A stretch of 64,000 nucleotides of DNA from Dokdonella_A sp046347015 (GTDB lineage: Bacteria; Pseudomonadota; Gammaproteobacteria; Xanthomonadales; Rhodanobacteraceae): contig JAXMHA010000016.1 in NCBI GenBank assembly GCA_046347015.1, forward strand, positions 1-64,000. Direction: 5' to 3'. The notes below the pieces were generated by a model. The model did not search any database, was not told the DNA's origin, and worked only from the letters and a program-made list of their open reading frames with translations. Numbering within the stretch: position 1 is the first letter of the stretch; each line of letters opens with the position of its first letter. The translations under genes were made by a program, and so were the position numbers. Below are positions 36,280 to 45,111 of this stretch, piece after piece.

Positions 36280-37557
36280 ATGACCCTTTCCCGTTCCCCC
36301 GCGGCTCTTGCCTTCGCCGTCGCCGCCGGCGTGCTGTTTTCGGTGTTGCCGGCGATCGCGACACCGGTGCAACTGGTCTGGCGCGGCGACATCGTTTCCG
36401 CCCGCGCGTTCATGAACGACGCCGCCCATGCGTTCGAGAAGGCCGGCGAAGGCAACATCACGCTGCAGCCGTTCAGCACCATTTCCGGGCTCGACGCAGT
36501 GGCGAGCGGCAAGGCCGACCTCGCCGGCAGCGCCCGCGGCAAGTACGACGGGCGCGCGGAGGAGGCAAACATCAACTTCGTGCCGATCGCGCTCGACGCC
36601 ATCGTGCCGATCACGCACGTCGGCAACCCGGTCACCAACCTGACGCTGCAGCAGTTGCGCGACGTCTATTCGGGCAAGATCACCAACTGGCGTGAACTCG
36701 GTGGCCGCGACGCCAAGATCAACCTGTATTCGATTGCGCCACCGCTCGACGGAGTCGAGTTCAGCATGCGCCAGTTGGTATTCGGGAATGGCGCGGCGCG
36801 CGTCGAGGCGCCCCGCTGGTACCTCAACACCGACGTACTCGAGCAGGCGGTGACGCTCGACCCGAGCAGCCTTGCGCTGTCGACGCTGTCGAGCTGCCGC
36901 AACAATCCGAAGATCGAGCGGATCGCGGTCGAATCGGTGGCGGCAAGCCCGGGCACGATTGCCGACGGCAGCTATCCGCTGTTCTCGACCCTCTACATCG
37001 GCGACTTGCCGACCGACCCGAACCAGGCCGCGGTCGACAAGTTCCTCGCGTTCCTCGAGACCCCGGCGATGAAGTCGCTGATGCGCCGGCATGACCTGGT
37101 CCCCTATTCCGACGCCGGCGACATCGTGGCGAAAACGAATGCCCGCGATGCGTTCATCGCCGCGCACCTTTCCGCGACGAGCGCACCGGTGCCGATCGCG
37201 GCCGGGTCGATGGCGCCGGTGTCCGCGCCGCGCGCGACGCTGGAAGCGCGTTCCCGGATTGCGCCGACCGCCGAGTCGACACAGCGGGCCCGCGAAAACC
37301 TGGCCCGGGCGGAAGCAGAGAAGGCGCGCAAGGCGGCCACCGCGAAGGTCGCGCAGGCCGAGAAGCGGAAATCCGCCGCGCATGCGGACAAGAAGACGCC
37401 GTCCGCCGACGGCAAGGTGGCGAAAGCGGCAGCGAAGGCACCGAAGGCGAAGAAGCCGGCCGATTTCGGCGACGTCAAGGGCGAAGCCAAGACCAAACCC
37501 GTCGAATTCGGCAACGTGAACGGCGGTACCTCCAATTCGACCGGGGGCCCGCGCTAG
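36280..37557 (+). CDS. PstS-like periplasmic substrate-binding protein with lysine/alanine-rich tail
   Basis: A 425-residue exported protein. A signal peptide (about residues 1-30, LPAIATPVQL) precedes a phosphate-binding-protein-like domain (30-290). Family motifs are TLQQLRDVYSGKITNWRELGG and the C-terminal helix AVDKFLAFLETPAMKSLM. No transporter permease or ATPase gene is nearby, unlike true pst operons. From about residue 330 the protein turns into a low-complexity tail rich in Lys, Ala and Glu, ending with two copies of a DFGDVKGEAK/EFGNVNGG-like element. The tail could bind cell-wall polymers or DNA, but this is guesswork. The ligand is not proven to be phosphate. Confidence 0.75.
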   Translation: MTLSRSPAALAFAVAAGVLFSVLPAIATPVQLVWRGDIVSARAFMNDAAHAFEKAGEGNITLQPFSTISGLDAVASGKADLAGSARGKYDGRAEEANINFVPIALDAIVPITHVGNPVTNLTLQQLRDVYSGKITNWRELGGRDAKINLYSIAPPLDGVEFSMRQLVFGNGAARVEAPRWYLNTDVLEQAVTLDPSSLALSTLSSCRNNPKIERIAVESVAASPGTIADGSYPLFSTLYIGDLPTDPNQAAVDKFLAFLETPAMKSLMRRHDLVPYSDAGDIVAKTNARDAFIAAHLSATSAPVPIAAGSMAPVSAPRATLEARSRIAPTAESTQRARENLARAEAEKARKAATAKVAQAEKRKSAAHADKKTPSADGKVAKAAAKAPKAKKPADFGDVKGEAKTKPVEFGNVNGGTSNSTGGPR

Positions 37558-37570
37558 GGCCGGGCCTGCC

Positions 37571-38959
37571 GTGTCGGATTTCATTACCGATGCCGAGGGT
37601 CCGGCGACGCCACTGCGCCTGGTCGAACCGGACAACGCCCCGGAGGCCATCCGCGCACTGGGCAGCGCGGCGGACCGGTGGTGCCGGGGCCAGTCGTTCA
37701 CCGGAAAGCCGGGCGAGCTCGTCCTGATCCCGGATGCGCACGGCGCAGTCTCGGCCGTCCTCGCAGGTTGCCAGGCCGATGCGCCATGGCGCGAACTCTC
37801 CGCCTTGCCACGCCGGTTGCCGACCGGGACGTACGTGCTCGATCCGGCGGGGTTGCCGATCGACGGGGCGGATGCCGCCCTCCACTGGTCACTCGGTGCC
37901 TACCGTTACGAGCGCTATGCCCATCGGAGCAACAGCCATGCGCCGGCCGTACTGCGCGTGGCCGCCGCGGATCTTGCGCGGGCGCGGCCACTGATCGACG
38001 CCACCTTCCTCGTCCGCGACCTCGTCAACACGCCCACCGCCGACCTCGGCCCCGCCGAACTCGCTGGAGAGGTCCGCAACCTCGCGCAGCACCACGGGGC
38101 GCGGTACGAAGAATGGGTCGGTGCCGACCTGCTCGAGGCCAGGCTGCCGGCGATCCATGCAGTCGGTCGCGCCGGCCGCCAGTCACCACGACTCGCGCGG
38201 CTGACGGGCAACGGCCCCGCCGGCGCGCCGCACCTGGTGCTCATCGGCAAGGGAGTTTGCTTCGACAGCGGCGGCCTCGACCTCAAGACCGCCGAAGGCA
38301 TGCGCTGGATGAAGAAGGACATGGGAGGCGCAGCGCATGCCATCGCGCTTGCGGGACTCGTGCTCGGATCGAAGCTTCCCGTGCGCTTGACGCTGCTGGT
38401 GCCGACGGTCGAGAACGCGGTTGCGTCCGACGCCTACCGACCGGGCGAAGTCCTGCGCACCCGCGGCGGCATCAGCGTCGAAGTGGACAACACCGACGCC
38501 GAGGGCCGCCTGATCCTCTGCGATGCGCTGGCACTCGCGGCCGAGGAACACCCGGACCTGATCATCGACTTCGCGACCCTCACGGGCGCCGCACGAGTTG
38601 CGCTCGGTCCCGACTTGCCGGCACTGTTCTCGAACCGCGACGACATCGCGGACGCGCTCGCCGATGCCGCACGCGCCACCGGCGACCCGCTGTGGCGGCT
38701 GCCGTTGTGGCGGCCGTACCTGACGATGCTCGACTCCCATATCGCCGACATCGCGAACGCGGGCCCGTCCCGCCATGCCGGTGCAGTCACCGCGGCGCTG
38801 TTCCTCGAGCGTTTCGTGCCAGCCGCGCAGGCTTGGGCCCATTTCGACCTGTACGCGTGGAACGACGCCGACCGCCCGGGACGCCCCCGTGGTGGCGAGG
38901 CACAGACGCTCAGGGCCTGCTTCGAGTTCCTGCGGCGACGCTATCCGGTGCAAGCCTGA
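37571..38959 (+). CDS. M17 leucyl aminopeptidase family protein
   Basis: A 462-residue cytosolic metallo-aminopeptidase of the leucyl aminopeptidase family. The di-metal site is visible in LIGKGVCFDSGGLDLKTA, KKDMGGAAHA and VDNTDAEGRLILCDAL, including the family signature NTDAEGRL. The N-terminal domain (1-160) is diverged. Start is GTG at 37571. It releases N-terminal amino acids from peptides. This subgroup is shorter than E. coli PepA (503 residues) and resembles the second M17 paralogue seen in many proteobacteria. It begins 13 bases after the binding-protein gene, so the two may be co-transcribed. Confidence 0.9.
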   Translation: MSDFITDAEGPATPLRLVEPDNAPEAIRALGSAADRWCRGQSFTGKPGELVLIPDAHGAVSAVLAGCQADAPWRELSALPRRLPTGTYVLDPAGLPIDGADAALHWSLGAYRYERYAHRSNSHAPAVLRVAAADLARARPLIDATFLVRDLVNTPTADLGPAELAGEVRNLAQHHGARYEEWVGADLLEARLPAIHAVGRAGRQSPRLARLTGNGPAGAPHLVLIGKGVCFDSGGLDLKTAEGMRWMKKDMGGAAHAIALAGLVLGSKLPVRLTLLVPTVENAVASDAYRPGEVLRTRGGISVEVDNTDAEGRLILCDALALAAEEHPDLIIDFATLTGAARVALGPDLPALFSNRDDIADALADAARATGDPLWRLPLWRPYLTMLDSHIADIANAGPSRHAGAVTAALFLERFVPAAQAWAHFDLYAWNDADRPGRPRGGEAQTLRACFEFLRRRYPVQA

Positions 38960-39181
38960 CGGGACGGTCGTCTCGCCAAGGGCAGCAAGCGCGAGCGCCG
39001 GCCCTCCGATGGCATCACGACGACGGGCGCACGGCCGGAAGCGCGTGATCCCCGGTACCCGGCGGCATGCCGCCAAGTGCGTCGGGACTGCAACGGCGGC
39101 CCGGGACGAAGTCCGATCCGGGAACGGAACACCGGAAAGTGACGATCCCACTGCCTCGAGCCGGATCGTGACGCAATCCGG

Positions 39182-39210
39182 TTGGCGCCTAGAGGCCGGC
39201 GGACTATGCT
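39182..39210 (+). promoter_or_regulatory. candidate sigma-70 promoter of the kinase-like gene
   Basis: TTGGCG at 39182-39187 and TATGCT at 39205-39210 are 17 bases apart, the ideal spacing. The predicted start near 39217 gives a 39-base leader before the ATG at 39256, with aagga as ribosome binding site. It lies in the 296-base gap after the aminopeptidase gene, which otherwise holds nothing visible. Confidence 0.45.
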
Positions 39211-39255
39211 TCGCATCTCGCCCTGCGCGCTCGCACCGATCGGGGAAGGAAATCC

Positions 39256-40308
39256 ATGGTCTGGCTCGGCTGGCTGCTGGCGGCGGCGCTCGCGATCGTC
39301 GCCGTAGTGCTCTACCGCCATCTCGCCCGGGAAAGGTCCGAGTGTGCCCGCCTGCGCATCGCCCGGATCGAAGCGGAGTCGCGTGAACAGCAACTGGAAA
39401 GCCGGCAGGTCCACGCGTTCCAGGCCGCGGCCCGCAGTTCGTTCGGCAACCTGACGGCAACGGCCATGCAGCAAATGCGCGTGCCCGCCGAATCGGCCAA
39501 GGCTGCCATCGCGGGGGCCGGCCGGAAGCTCGACGAATATCGAGACCTGGTGCGCCGCTACGACGCCGCGGTGCAGTACTGCCTGCAGCCCGTCGAACTG
39601 ATCTTCGGCGCCGACAAGGCCACCATCGACGATCTGGTGCAGCATGTCGAAGGCGCCCGCCGCAAGTTGTTCGAAGCGCGGGCAGCACTCGAATCGACCG
39701 ACGCGCTTGACGGGGCGAAGGACTTCCTCGGCGGGGCGTCGAAGGATCTGGACCGGTCGACGCGGATCGGCGGGGCATTGGAACCTTACGCTTCCGACAG
39801 CGGCATCGCCGTCACTGATGTCGACGTCAACGCCCTGCTCGATGATGCCGTGGCGTTGCTGGCTCCCCGCCTGTCCGACCGGATCCGCGTGACGCGCGAA
39901 TACGAACCACTGCCGCCGTTGCATGACCGCCCACGCGAACTCGGCACCATCTTCCTGCACCTGATCGGGAACGCGATCCAGGCGATGCATGGCCAGGGGA
40001 CGCTGATGCTGACGACGCGGACGACGGGTCCGAACGGAGTGGAAGTCCTCGTCGCCGACTCGGGGATCGGCATCGTCGACGACAACCTGCCGCGGATCTT
40101 CGAACCCTTCTTCACGACCCGGCCGACCGAGGAATCGAACGGCGTCGGCCTCACCGTCGTCCACCATCTGGTCAACGATCGGGGCGGTTCGGTCAAGGTC
40201 CAGACCGTTCCCGGACGCGGCTCGACGTTCACCGTAACGCTGCCGTTCCGCTCGGCAACAGGGACGACACCGGCGCCGGCGCGGGTGCCACGCGTCCAGC
40301 ACGCCTGA
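39256..40308 (+). CDS. histidine-kinase-like protein lacking the phospho-accepting histidine
   Basis: A 350-residue protein with one N-terminal membrane helix (3-20), a coiled helical segment and a C-terminal GHKL ATPase domain. The N box is HLIGNAIQAM, the G1 box DSGIGI, the F box FEPFFTT and the G2 box NGVGLTVVHHL. At the position of the H-box the sequence reads AMQQMRVPAESAKAAI, which fits HExRxP with glutamine in place of histidine. No periplasmic sensor domain, receiver or adjacent response regulator is present. It may be an ATP-binding scaffold, or may regulate another kinase, rather than phosphorylate a regulator itself. The alignment of the H-box is by eye. Confidence 0.75.
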   Translation: MVWLGWLLAAALAIVAVVLYRHLARERSECARLRIARIEAESREQQLESRQVHAFQAAARSSFGNLTATAMQQMRVPAESAKAAIAGAGRKLDEYRDLVRRYDAAVQYCLQPVELIFGADKATIDDLVQHVEGARRKLFEARAALESTDALDGAKDFLGGASKDLDRSTRIGGALEPYASDSGIAVTDVDVNALLDDAVALLAPRLSDRIRVTREYEPLPPLHDRPRELGTIFLHLIGNAIQAMHGQGTLMLTTRTTGPNGVEVLVADSGIGIVDDNLPRIFEPFFTTRPTEESNGVGLTVVHHLVNDRGGSVKVQTVPGRGSTFTVTLPFRSATGTTPAPARVPRVQHA

Positions 40309-40333
40309 CTCCGGCATCGGCGGGCGACAGCCG

Positions 40334-41248
40334 ATGGCCACGCATCTCGTGTTCGGTGCCACCGGTGCCGTGGGCCGCTTCCTGCTGCGCCGGCTACTCG
40401 CGCAGGGCGATCGCGTCGTGGCCATCAGCCGCCGGCCACCGCAACCCTCGACGGATGGGCTGCAATGGCTTGCCGCCGACCTGTTCGGCGCGACACCGGA
40501 CCTTCCGCCCGTCGACAGCCTGCTGTCGGTCGGTCCCCTGGATGGTTGTGCCCACTGGCTGTCGAAGCTGCGGGCGGACGGTATCGTTCGCATCATCGCC
40601 ATCGGGTCCCAGAGTGCGGTGTCCAAGCGGGAGTCGGCCGATCCCCGCGAGCGCGACCTTGCGGCCCGGCTCGAACGCGCGGAAGAACGGGTCGTTGAAT
40701 CGGCGCACCGCCTCGGCGCCGCGGCGACGATCCTGCGCCCGACCCTGATCTATGGCGCCGGGCTCGATCACAGCCTGACGCCATTGGCCCACTTTGCGCG
40801 GCGTTGGCGCCTCTTTCCGCTTCCGGTTGGTGGGTCGGGGATGCGCCAGCCGGTGCATGCGGACGACGTTGCGGCCGGCTGCGTCGCCGTCCTCGGTTCG
40901 CCGGCCACCGCGGGCAAAACCTATGCGATCGGGGGCGGCGAACGGCTGAGCGTCACGTCGATGCTCGACCGGATGCGGGCTTCGCTCGGGATTCCGACGC
41001 TCCCACTGCCGCTGCCGGTCCACGCCCTGACGCCGCTGGTCGCGCTCGCGGGCAGGCTCCGCTTCCCGGTGCCCGTGGCAGCATGGCATCGCCTCGCGAC
41101 AGATCTCCTCGCCGACCACGCTGACGCCACCCGCGACTTCGGCTGGAATCCGCGCCCGTTCGAACCGGATCCGGAATGCTGGAACCCGGCGCCATTGCCG
41201 CAAGCGCAGCATGCCTCATCGTTGCCATGGCGCGGCCGGAGCGCCTAA
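40334..41248 (+). CDS. NAD(P)-dependent epimerase/dehydratase family protein
   Basis: A 304-residue short-chain-dehydrogenase-like protein of the extended epimerase type. The N-terminal dinucleotide motif is LVFGATGAVGRFLLRRLL. ILRPTLIYGAGLDHSLTP and RQPVHADDVAAGCVAVL are the usual later family motifs. A typical YxxxK active site is not clearly seen, so it belongs to the atypical NAD-binding group. It starts 26 bases after the kinase-like gene and probably forms one transcript with it. Substrate unknown. Confidence 0.78.
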   Translation: MATHLVFGATGAVGRFLLRRLLAQGDRVVAISRRPPQPSTDGLQWLAADLFGATPDLPPVDSLLSVGPLDGCAHWLSKLRADGIVRIIAIGSQSAVSKRESADPRERDLAARLERAEERVVESAHRLGAAATILRPTLIYGAGLDHSLTPLAHFARRWRLFPLPVGGSGMRQPVHADDVAAGCVAVLGSPATAGKTYAIGGGERLSVTSMLDRMRASLGIPTLPLPLPVHALTPLVALAGRLRFPVPVAAWHRLATDLLADHADATRDFGWNPRPFEPDPECWNPAPLPQAQHASSLPWRGRSA

Positions 41249-41251
41249 GAT
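41222..41251 (+). promoter_or_regulatory. candidate sigma-70 promoter of the lipase gene
   Basis: TTGCCA at 41222-41227 and TAAGAT at 41246-41251 are separated by 18 bases. The promoter overlaps the end of the preceding gene and would start transcription near 41258, giving a leader of about 30 bases with ggagg before the ATG at 41290. Confidence 0.5.
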
Positions 41252-41289
41252 GCCGACAGTCTTCGACCGGCCATTCGGAGGGTGAGTCC

Positions 41290-43419
41290 ATGCTCGTGCG
41301 ATCGCTGTCACGCGTCCTGCCCGTTGCCTTCGCCACGCTGTTCTGGACCAGCGCCAGCCCGGCCTACGACTACACCGCGCCGGTACCATTCCACACCGTC
41401 GCGAACTTCGATCCATCGAACAGCATCGTGCCGTTCCCGACGAATCTGCTGCTCACCGGCACCACCGACCTCACGCTCAACATCCCGGTCGCCGATCCCG
41501 GGAACTACGCCGATCCGCAGGTGGCGTTGAATGCGCTGGATGGCTTCAGCACGACCGCGCCGTGGTCGACGACGTTCTCCGCGCCGATCGATCCCACTTC
41601 CCTCGTCGGCGGTTCGAGCGTGCGCGTGTTCGAGGTGACGCTGAGCGGACCCGGCGGTGGTGTCACCGGCATCGTGCGCGAACTGGCCTCGCCGCAGGAA
41701 TTCGTCGTCGCGCTGTCGCCTTCGGATACCAGCGACGAGACGCTCGCGATCGTTCCGACCGCGCCGCTCGGGCAAATGACGTCGTACATGGCTGTCGTCA
41801 CCAACGGCGTGCACGACGCGTCCGGCGCGCCGGTGCGCGCATCGTTCGTCTACCGTCTCGCCGAAGGCCCCTCGCCGTTGTGCGTGAACGGCGCATCGAC
41901 GACGCCCGCCATGCCGGCGAGCCAAGCCTGTGCGCTGGAGCCGCTGCGCCAGTTGGTCAACTCGCAGCAGGCGGCCATCGCGGCGGCCGGGATCGATCCG
42001 GGTTCGGTTGCGTTGTCATGGGTCGCGACGACCGAGAGCATCACGCCCTCCCTGCAGGCCGTCGACAACGTCATCGAGCAGGCGCCGGCCGCGGCGACCA
42101 ACGTGTTCCCGACCGGCGAAACCCTGGCGAGCCTCGGCGTCGGGCTTCCGCCGGTTGCCGACATCTACATCGGCACGCTGGCGCTGCCGTATTACCTCGA
42201 CGCACCAACCGCCGACGACCCGACCGCGCCGTTGACCGGCTTCTGGCAAGCAGCGCCGGGCGCGTACGTCCCGCCGTTCGACCAGTTCGGACTCGATCCG
42301 ACGTCAACGAACGTCACCTATGCCAACCCGCTGCCGGTCGCGCAGTCGACACAGGTCGTCCCGTTGCTGTTGACCGTCCCCAACGCCAACTCGGGCAAGA
42401 AGCGCCCGGCCTCCGGCTGGCCGATCGTGATCTTCCAGCACGGCATCACGCGCAATCGCACCGACATGTTCGCGATCGCCGGAACCCTGGCCGCGCAGGG
42501 CTTCGCGGTTGTCGCGATCGACCTGCCGCTGCACGGCATCACCGACCCGACCAACCCGTTCTTCGTCGGCAACACGCCGCTCGTCGCATTCGGCGCCGAG
42601 GAACGCACGTTCGACCTCGACCTCGAGAACAACACGACGATGGCACCGGGGCCGGATGGCCAGATCGACCCGTCGGGTACGTATTTCATCAACCTGAGCA
42701 GCCTGCTGACCTCGCGCGACAACTTGCGCGAGGGAATCGTCGACCTGATGGAACTCGCGCACGCGATCCCGTCGATGTCCTATTCCGGCGGCAGCGGCGA
42801 CTTCGACTCGACCCGAATCGCGTTCGTCGGCCAGTCGTTGGGCTCGATCGTCGGTACCGCGTTCGTCCAACTCGACCCGAACGTCAACACCGCCGTGTTG
42901 AACGTGCCCGGCGGTGGAATCGCGCGGCTGCTCGACGCTTCGCCGGCATTCGGTCCGTTGATCCACGCAGGGCTTGCGGCCGAAGGTGTGATCCAGGGTA
43001 CGCCACAGTACGACGCGTTCTTCGTGGCGGCCCAGACGGCCGTCGATTCCGGTGATCCGATCAATTTCGCGTTCGCATCCGGCAAGCGCCTGCTGATGCA
43101 GGAGGTCATCGGCAGTGATGGCTATCCGTCCGACCAGGTCATCCCGAACTCGGTGCCCGGTGCGCCGCTGTCGGGCACGGAACCGCTGATCGCGGCGTTC
43201 GCCCTGCAACCGATTTCCTCGACCACGCAGTCCGCCGACGGCATCCGCGGCGCGGTGCGCTTCCTGCAGGGCGAGCACGGCTCGCTCCTCGACGCAACCG
43301 ACTACCCGGCAACGACCGTCGAGATGCAGGGCGAGATGGCGAGCATGATCGCGTCGGACGGCACCGTCGTGCAGGTGGCGAACCCGTCGATCGTCGCGCA
43401 GCCGCCGCCGCAGAACTGA
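41290..43419 (+). CDS. extracellular lipase with virulence-factor-lipase N-terminal domain (VolA-like)
   Basis: A 709-residue exported protein. A signal peptide (MLVRSLSRVLPVAFATLFWT, cut near SPA-YDY) precedes the bacterial virulence-factor lipase N-terminal domain, recognisable from FDPSNSIVPFPTNLLL and VALNALDGFSTTAPW. The alpha/beta hydrolase part begins at about residue 375 with WPIVIFQHGITRNRTDMFA and has the nucleophile elbow FVGQSLGSIVG. Relatives such as VolA are surface-exposed lysophospholipases that release fatty acids for import. There is no lipobox, so it is probably secreted rather than lipid anchored. The start is supported by ggagggtg before the ATG. Confidence 0.85.
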   Translation: MLVRSLSRVLPVAFATLFWTSASPAYDYTAPVPFHTVANFDPSNSIVPFPTNLLLTGTTDLTLNIPVADPGNYADPQVALNALDGFSTTAPWSTTFSAPIDPTSLVGGSSVRVFEVTLSGPGGGVTGIVRELASPQEFVVALSPSDTSDETLAIVPTAPLGQMTSYMAVVTNGVHDASGAPVRASFVYRLAEGPSPLCVNGASTTPAMPASQACALEPLRQLVNSQQAAIAAAGIDPGSVALSWVATTESITPSLQAVDNVIEQAPAAATNVFPTGETLASLGVGLPPVADIYIGTLALPYYLDAPTADDPTAPLTGFWQAAPGAYVPPFDQFGLDPTSTNVTYANPLPVAQSTQVVPLLLTVPNANSGKKRPASGWPIVIFQHGITRNRTDMFAIAGTLAAQGFAVVAIDLPLHGITDPTNPFFVGNTPLVAFGAEERTFDLDLENNTTMAPGPDGQIDPSGTYFINLSSLLTSRDNLREGIVDLMELAHAIPSMSYSGGSGDFDSTRIAFVGQSLGSIVGTAFVQLDPNVNTAVLNVPGGGIARLLDASPAFGPLIHAGLAAEGVIQGTPQYDAFFVAAQTAVDSGDPINFAFASGKRLLMQEVIGSDGYPSDQVIPNSVPGAPLSGTEPLIAAFALQPISSTTQSADGIRGAVRFLQGEHGSLLDATDYPATTVEMQGEMASMIASDGTVVQVANPSIVAQPPPQN

Positions 43420-43444
43420 CCGCGGTCGAGCGTTCGAATCAGGT

Positions 43445-43469
43445 GCCGCGCCGTTCGCAACGGCGCGGC
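43445..43469 (+). terminator. hairpin between the convergent lipase and DUF962 genes
   Basis: A perfect 11-base-pair stem GCCGCGCCGTT/AACGGCGCGGC with a three-base loop lies 25 bases after the lipase stop and just before the end of the convergent gene. No long T-run follows (gtcttcg), so it is a probable bidirectional transcript end rather than a canonical terminator. Confidence 0.6.
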
Positions 43470-43478
43470 GTCTTCGCT

Positions 43479-43943
43479 TCAGTACCGGATGCCCGCGGCA
43501 CGCAGCACCTTGCCCATCAACCACAGCGGGCCGATGAGCAGGTACGCGAGATCGGTCAGGAACGACGGGCGCCGGCCCTCGATTGCATGGCCGATGAACT
43601 GGCCGACCCAGGCGATCACGAACACGCCACCAGCCAGCCACGCGAGGCGGGTCGCACCCAGGGAATCGTAGATCCAGTCCGTCAGCAGCGCGAGTGCGAC
43701 GAACGACACGAACATCGCCGCGAACAGGCCCCGGGACAGGCGCCAATAGAACGACAGCACGACCACCATCACCAGCCCGCACCACAGGCCCTGCCGGCCG
43801 AGTGAAACGGGTACCGGGATCAACCACAGGAACGCGATCACCGCCCACAGGATGGCCGGCACGCAAAACCAGTGGAACATCCGGTTCACCGGATTGGCGT
43901 GATCGGCGCCGTAACTGTCGAACCACTCATCGACCGAGCGCAT
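43479..43943 (-). CDS. DUF962/Mpo1-like membrane protein
   Basis: A 154-residue protein with about four hydrophobic segments. It begins MRSVDEWFDSYGADHANPVNR, the typical DUF962 opening with conserved HxNPxNR, then FHWFCVPAILW, and later WVGQFIGHAIEGRRPSF with the conserved GH...EGRRP motif. The yeast relative Mpo1 is an iron-dependent dioxygenase acting on 2-hydroxy fatty acids; bacterial members are mostly uncharacterised. The ATG at 43943 is chosen because it starts the conserved region. It is a single gene, convergent to the lipase. Confidence 0.85.
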   Translation of the reverse strand: MRSVDEWFDSYGADHANPVNRMFHWFCVPAILWAVIAFLWLIPVPVSLGRQGLWCGLVMVVVLSFYWRLSRGLFAAMFVSFVALALLTDWIYDSLGATRLAWLAGGVFVIAWVGQFIGHAIEGRRPSFLTDLAYLLIGPLWLMGKVLRAAGIRY

Positions 43944-44011
43944 GGCGGGCCACCGGGGAGGCTGTCCGGTCCATTGTGCGCCGTCATCCCGCCGGCGCAA
44001 GGGTTCGCCGG

Positions 44012-44908
44012 TCAGGGTGCCGGAAGGTCCGCGAGGCGGCGCAACGCCTCGGCATATTTCGCCGCCGTCGCCTCGATGATCGCGATGGGCAAACGGGGTC
44101 CCGGCGCCGTCTTGTCCCAGCCCAGCGTCTCGAGGTAATCACGCACGAACTGTTTGTCGAAGCTCGGGGGACTGGTGCCGACCCGGTACTGGTCGGCGGG
44201 CCAGAAGCGCGACGAATCCGGCGTCAACATCTCGTCCATGACGACGAGGCCACCGCTTTCGTCGGTGCCGAACTCGAATTTCGTGTCGGCAATGATGATG
44301 CCGCGATCCGCTGCATGCCGGGCGGCCTCGCGGTACAGCGAGAGTGTCGCCGAACGGACCTGCTCGGCCAGATGCCCGCCAATCGTGCTGACCAGGGCAT
44401 CGAACGACATGTTTTCGTCGTGCCGGCCCGCAGGAGCCTTCGACGACGGCGTGAACAGCGGTTCCGGCAACTGCTCGGACTGCCGCAAACCCGGCGGCAG
44501 CCGCACGCCGCACAGGTATCCGGTCGCCACATAGTCTTTCCAGCCCGAACCCGCCAGGTACCCACGCGCGATCGCCTCGACCGGCAGCGCCTTGAGACGT
44601 CGCGCGACGACGCTGCGCACAACGTACAGCGAGGGGTCGACACCGGAAGGAAGCACTGCGGCAACGTCCCGGCCGGTCAGGTGGTTCGGCACGAGGTTGC
44701 GCGTACGGTCGAACCAGAAGTTCGAGATCCGGCACAGCATCTCCCCCTTGCCCGGAATCGCATCGGGCAAGACGACGTCGAAAGCCGACAGCCGGTCGGT
44801 CGCGACGATCAGGATCTCCCGGTCGCCGAGCGCGTAGACATCGCGCACCTTGCCGCGATGCACGAGTTCAAGCCCGGGCAAATCCGAATTCCGGAGCGTG
44901 GTCGCCAT
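44012..44908 (-). CDS. purC: phosphoribosylaminoimidazole-succinocarboxamide synthase
   Basis: PurC joins aspartate to CAIR in de novo purine synthesis. The 298-residue protein is of the longer proteobacterial and yeast-like type. Motifs are LVHRGKVRDVYALGD, ILIVATDRLSAFDVVLPD, EAIARGYLAGSGWKDY and the signature IIIADTKFEFG, followed by VVMDEMLTPDSSRFWPADQY. A TAGAAT -10 box lies on the same strand at 44939-44944. It is a single gene here, divergent from the DjlA-like gene. Confidence 0.96.
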   Translation of the reverse strand: MATTLRNSDLPGLELVHRGKVRDVYALGDREILIVATDRLSAFDVVLPDAIPGKGEMLCRISNFWFDRTRNLVPNHLTGRDVAAVLPSGVDPSLYVVRSVVARRLKALPVEAIARGYLAGSGWKDYVATGYLCGVRLPPGLRQSEQLPEPLFTPSSKAPAGRHDENMSFDALVSTIGGHLAEQVRSATLSLYREAARHAADRGIIIADTKFEFGTDESGGLVVMDEMLTPDSSRFWPADQYRVGTSPPSFDKQFVRDYLETLGWDKTAPGPRLPIAIIEATAAKYAEALRRLADLPAP

Positions 44909-44938
44909 GGCGCGCAGTCTGGGAGGATGCGACCCGCT

Positions 44939-45002
44939 ATTCTAGCCGGGTGCCGTGGCCAGGCGCCTTGCCCCGGGACACCGGGTCCGGGCTTGCTAGA
45001 AT
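44939..45002. promoter_or_regulatory. divergent -10 boxes for purC and the DjlA-like gene
   Basis: TAGAAT occurs twice: on the minus strand at 44944-44939, 30-35 bases before the purC ATG, and on the plus strand at 44997-45002 ahead of the DjlA-like gene. Clear -35 hexamers were not found for either. The same hexamer also occurs before tRNA-Gln and before the FNR-type gene, which suggests it is a favoured -10 sequence in this genome. Confidence 0.4.
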
Positions 45003-45111
45003 CCGCGGCCTTTTCAGTGGGGACCATGGCGTCGGGCACCATGTCGCATTCGATGGCCAATTTGTGTTGGCAATCCAGCCGTTGCCGAGCCACGTTTCGC
45101 AGTGGTGGCTG

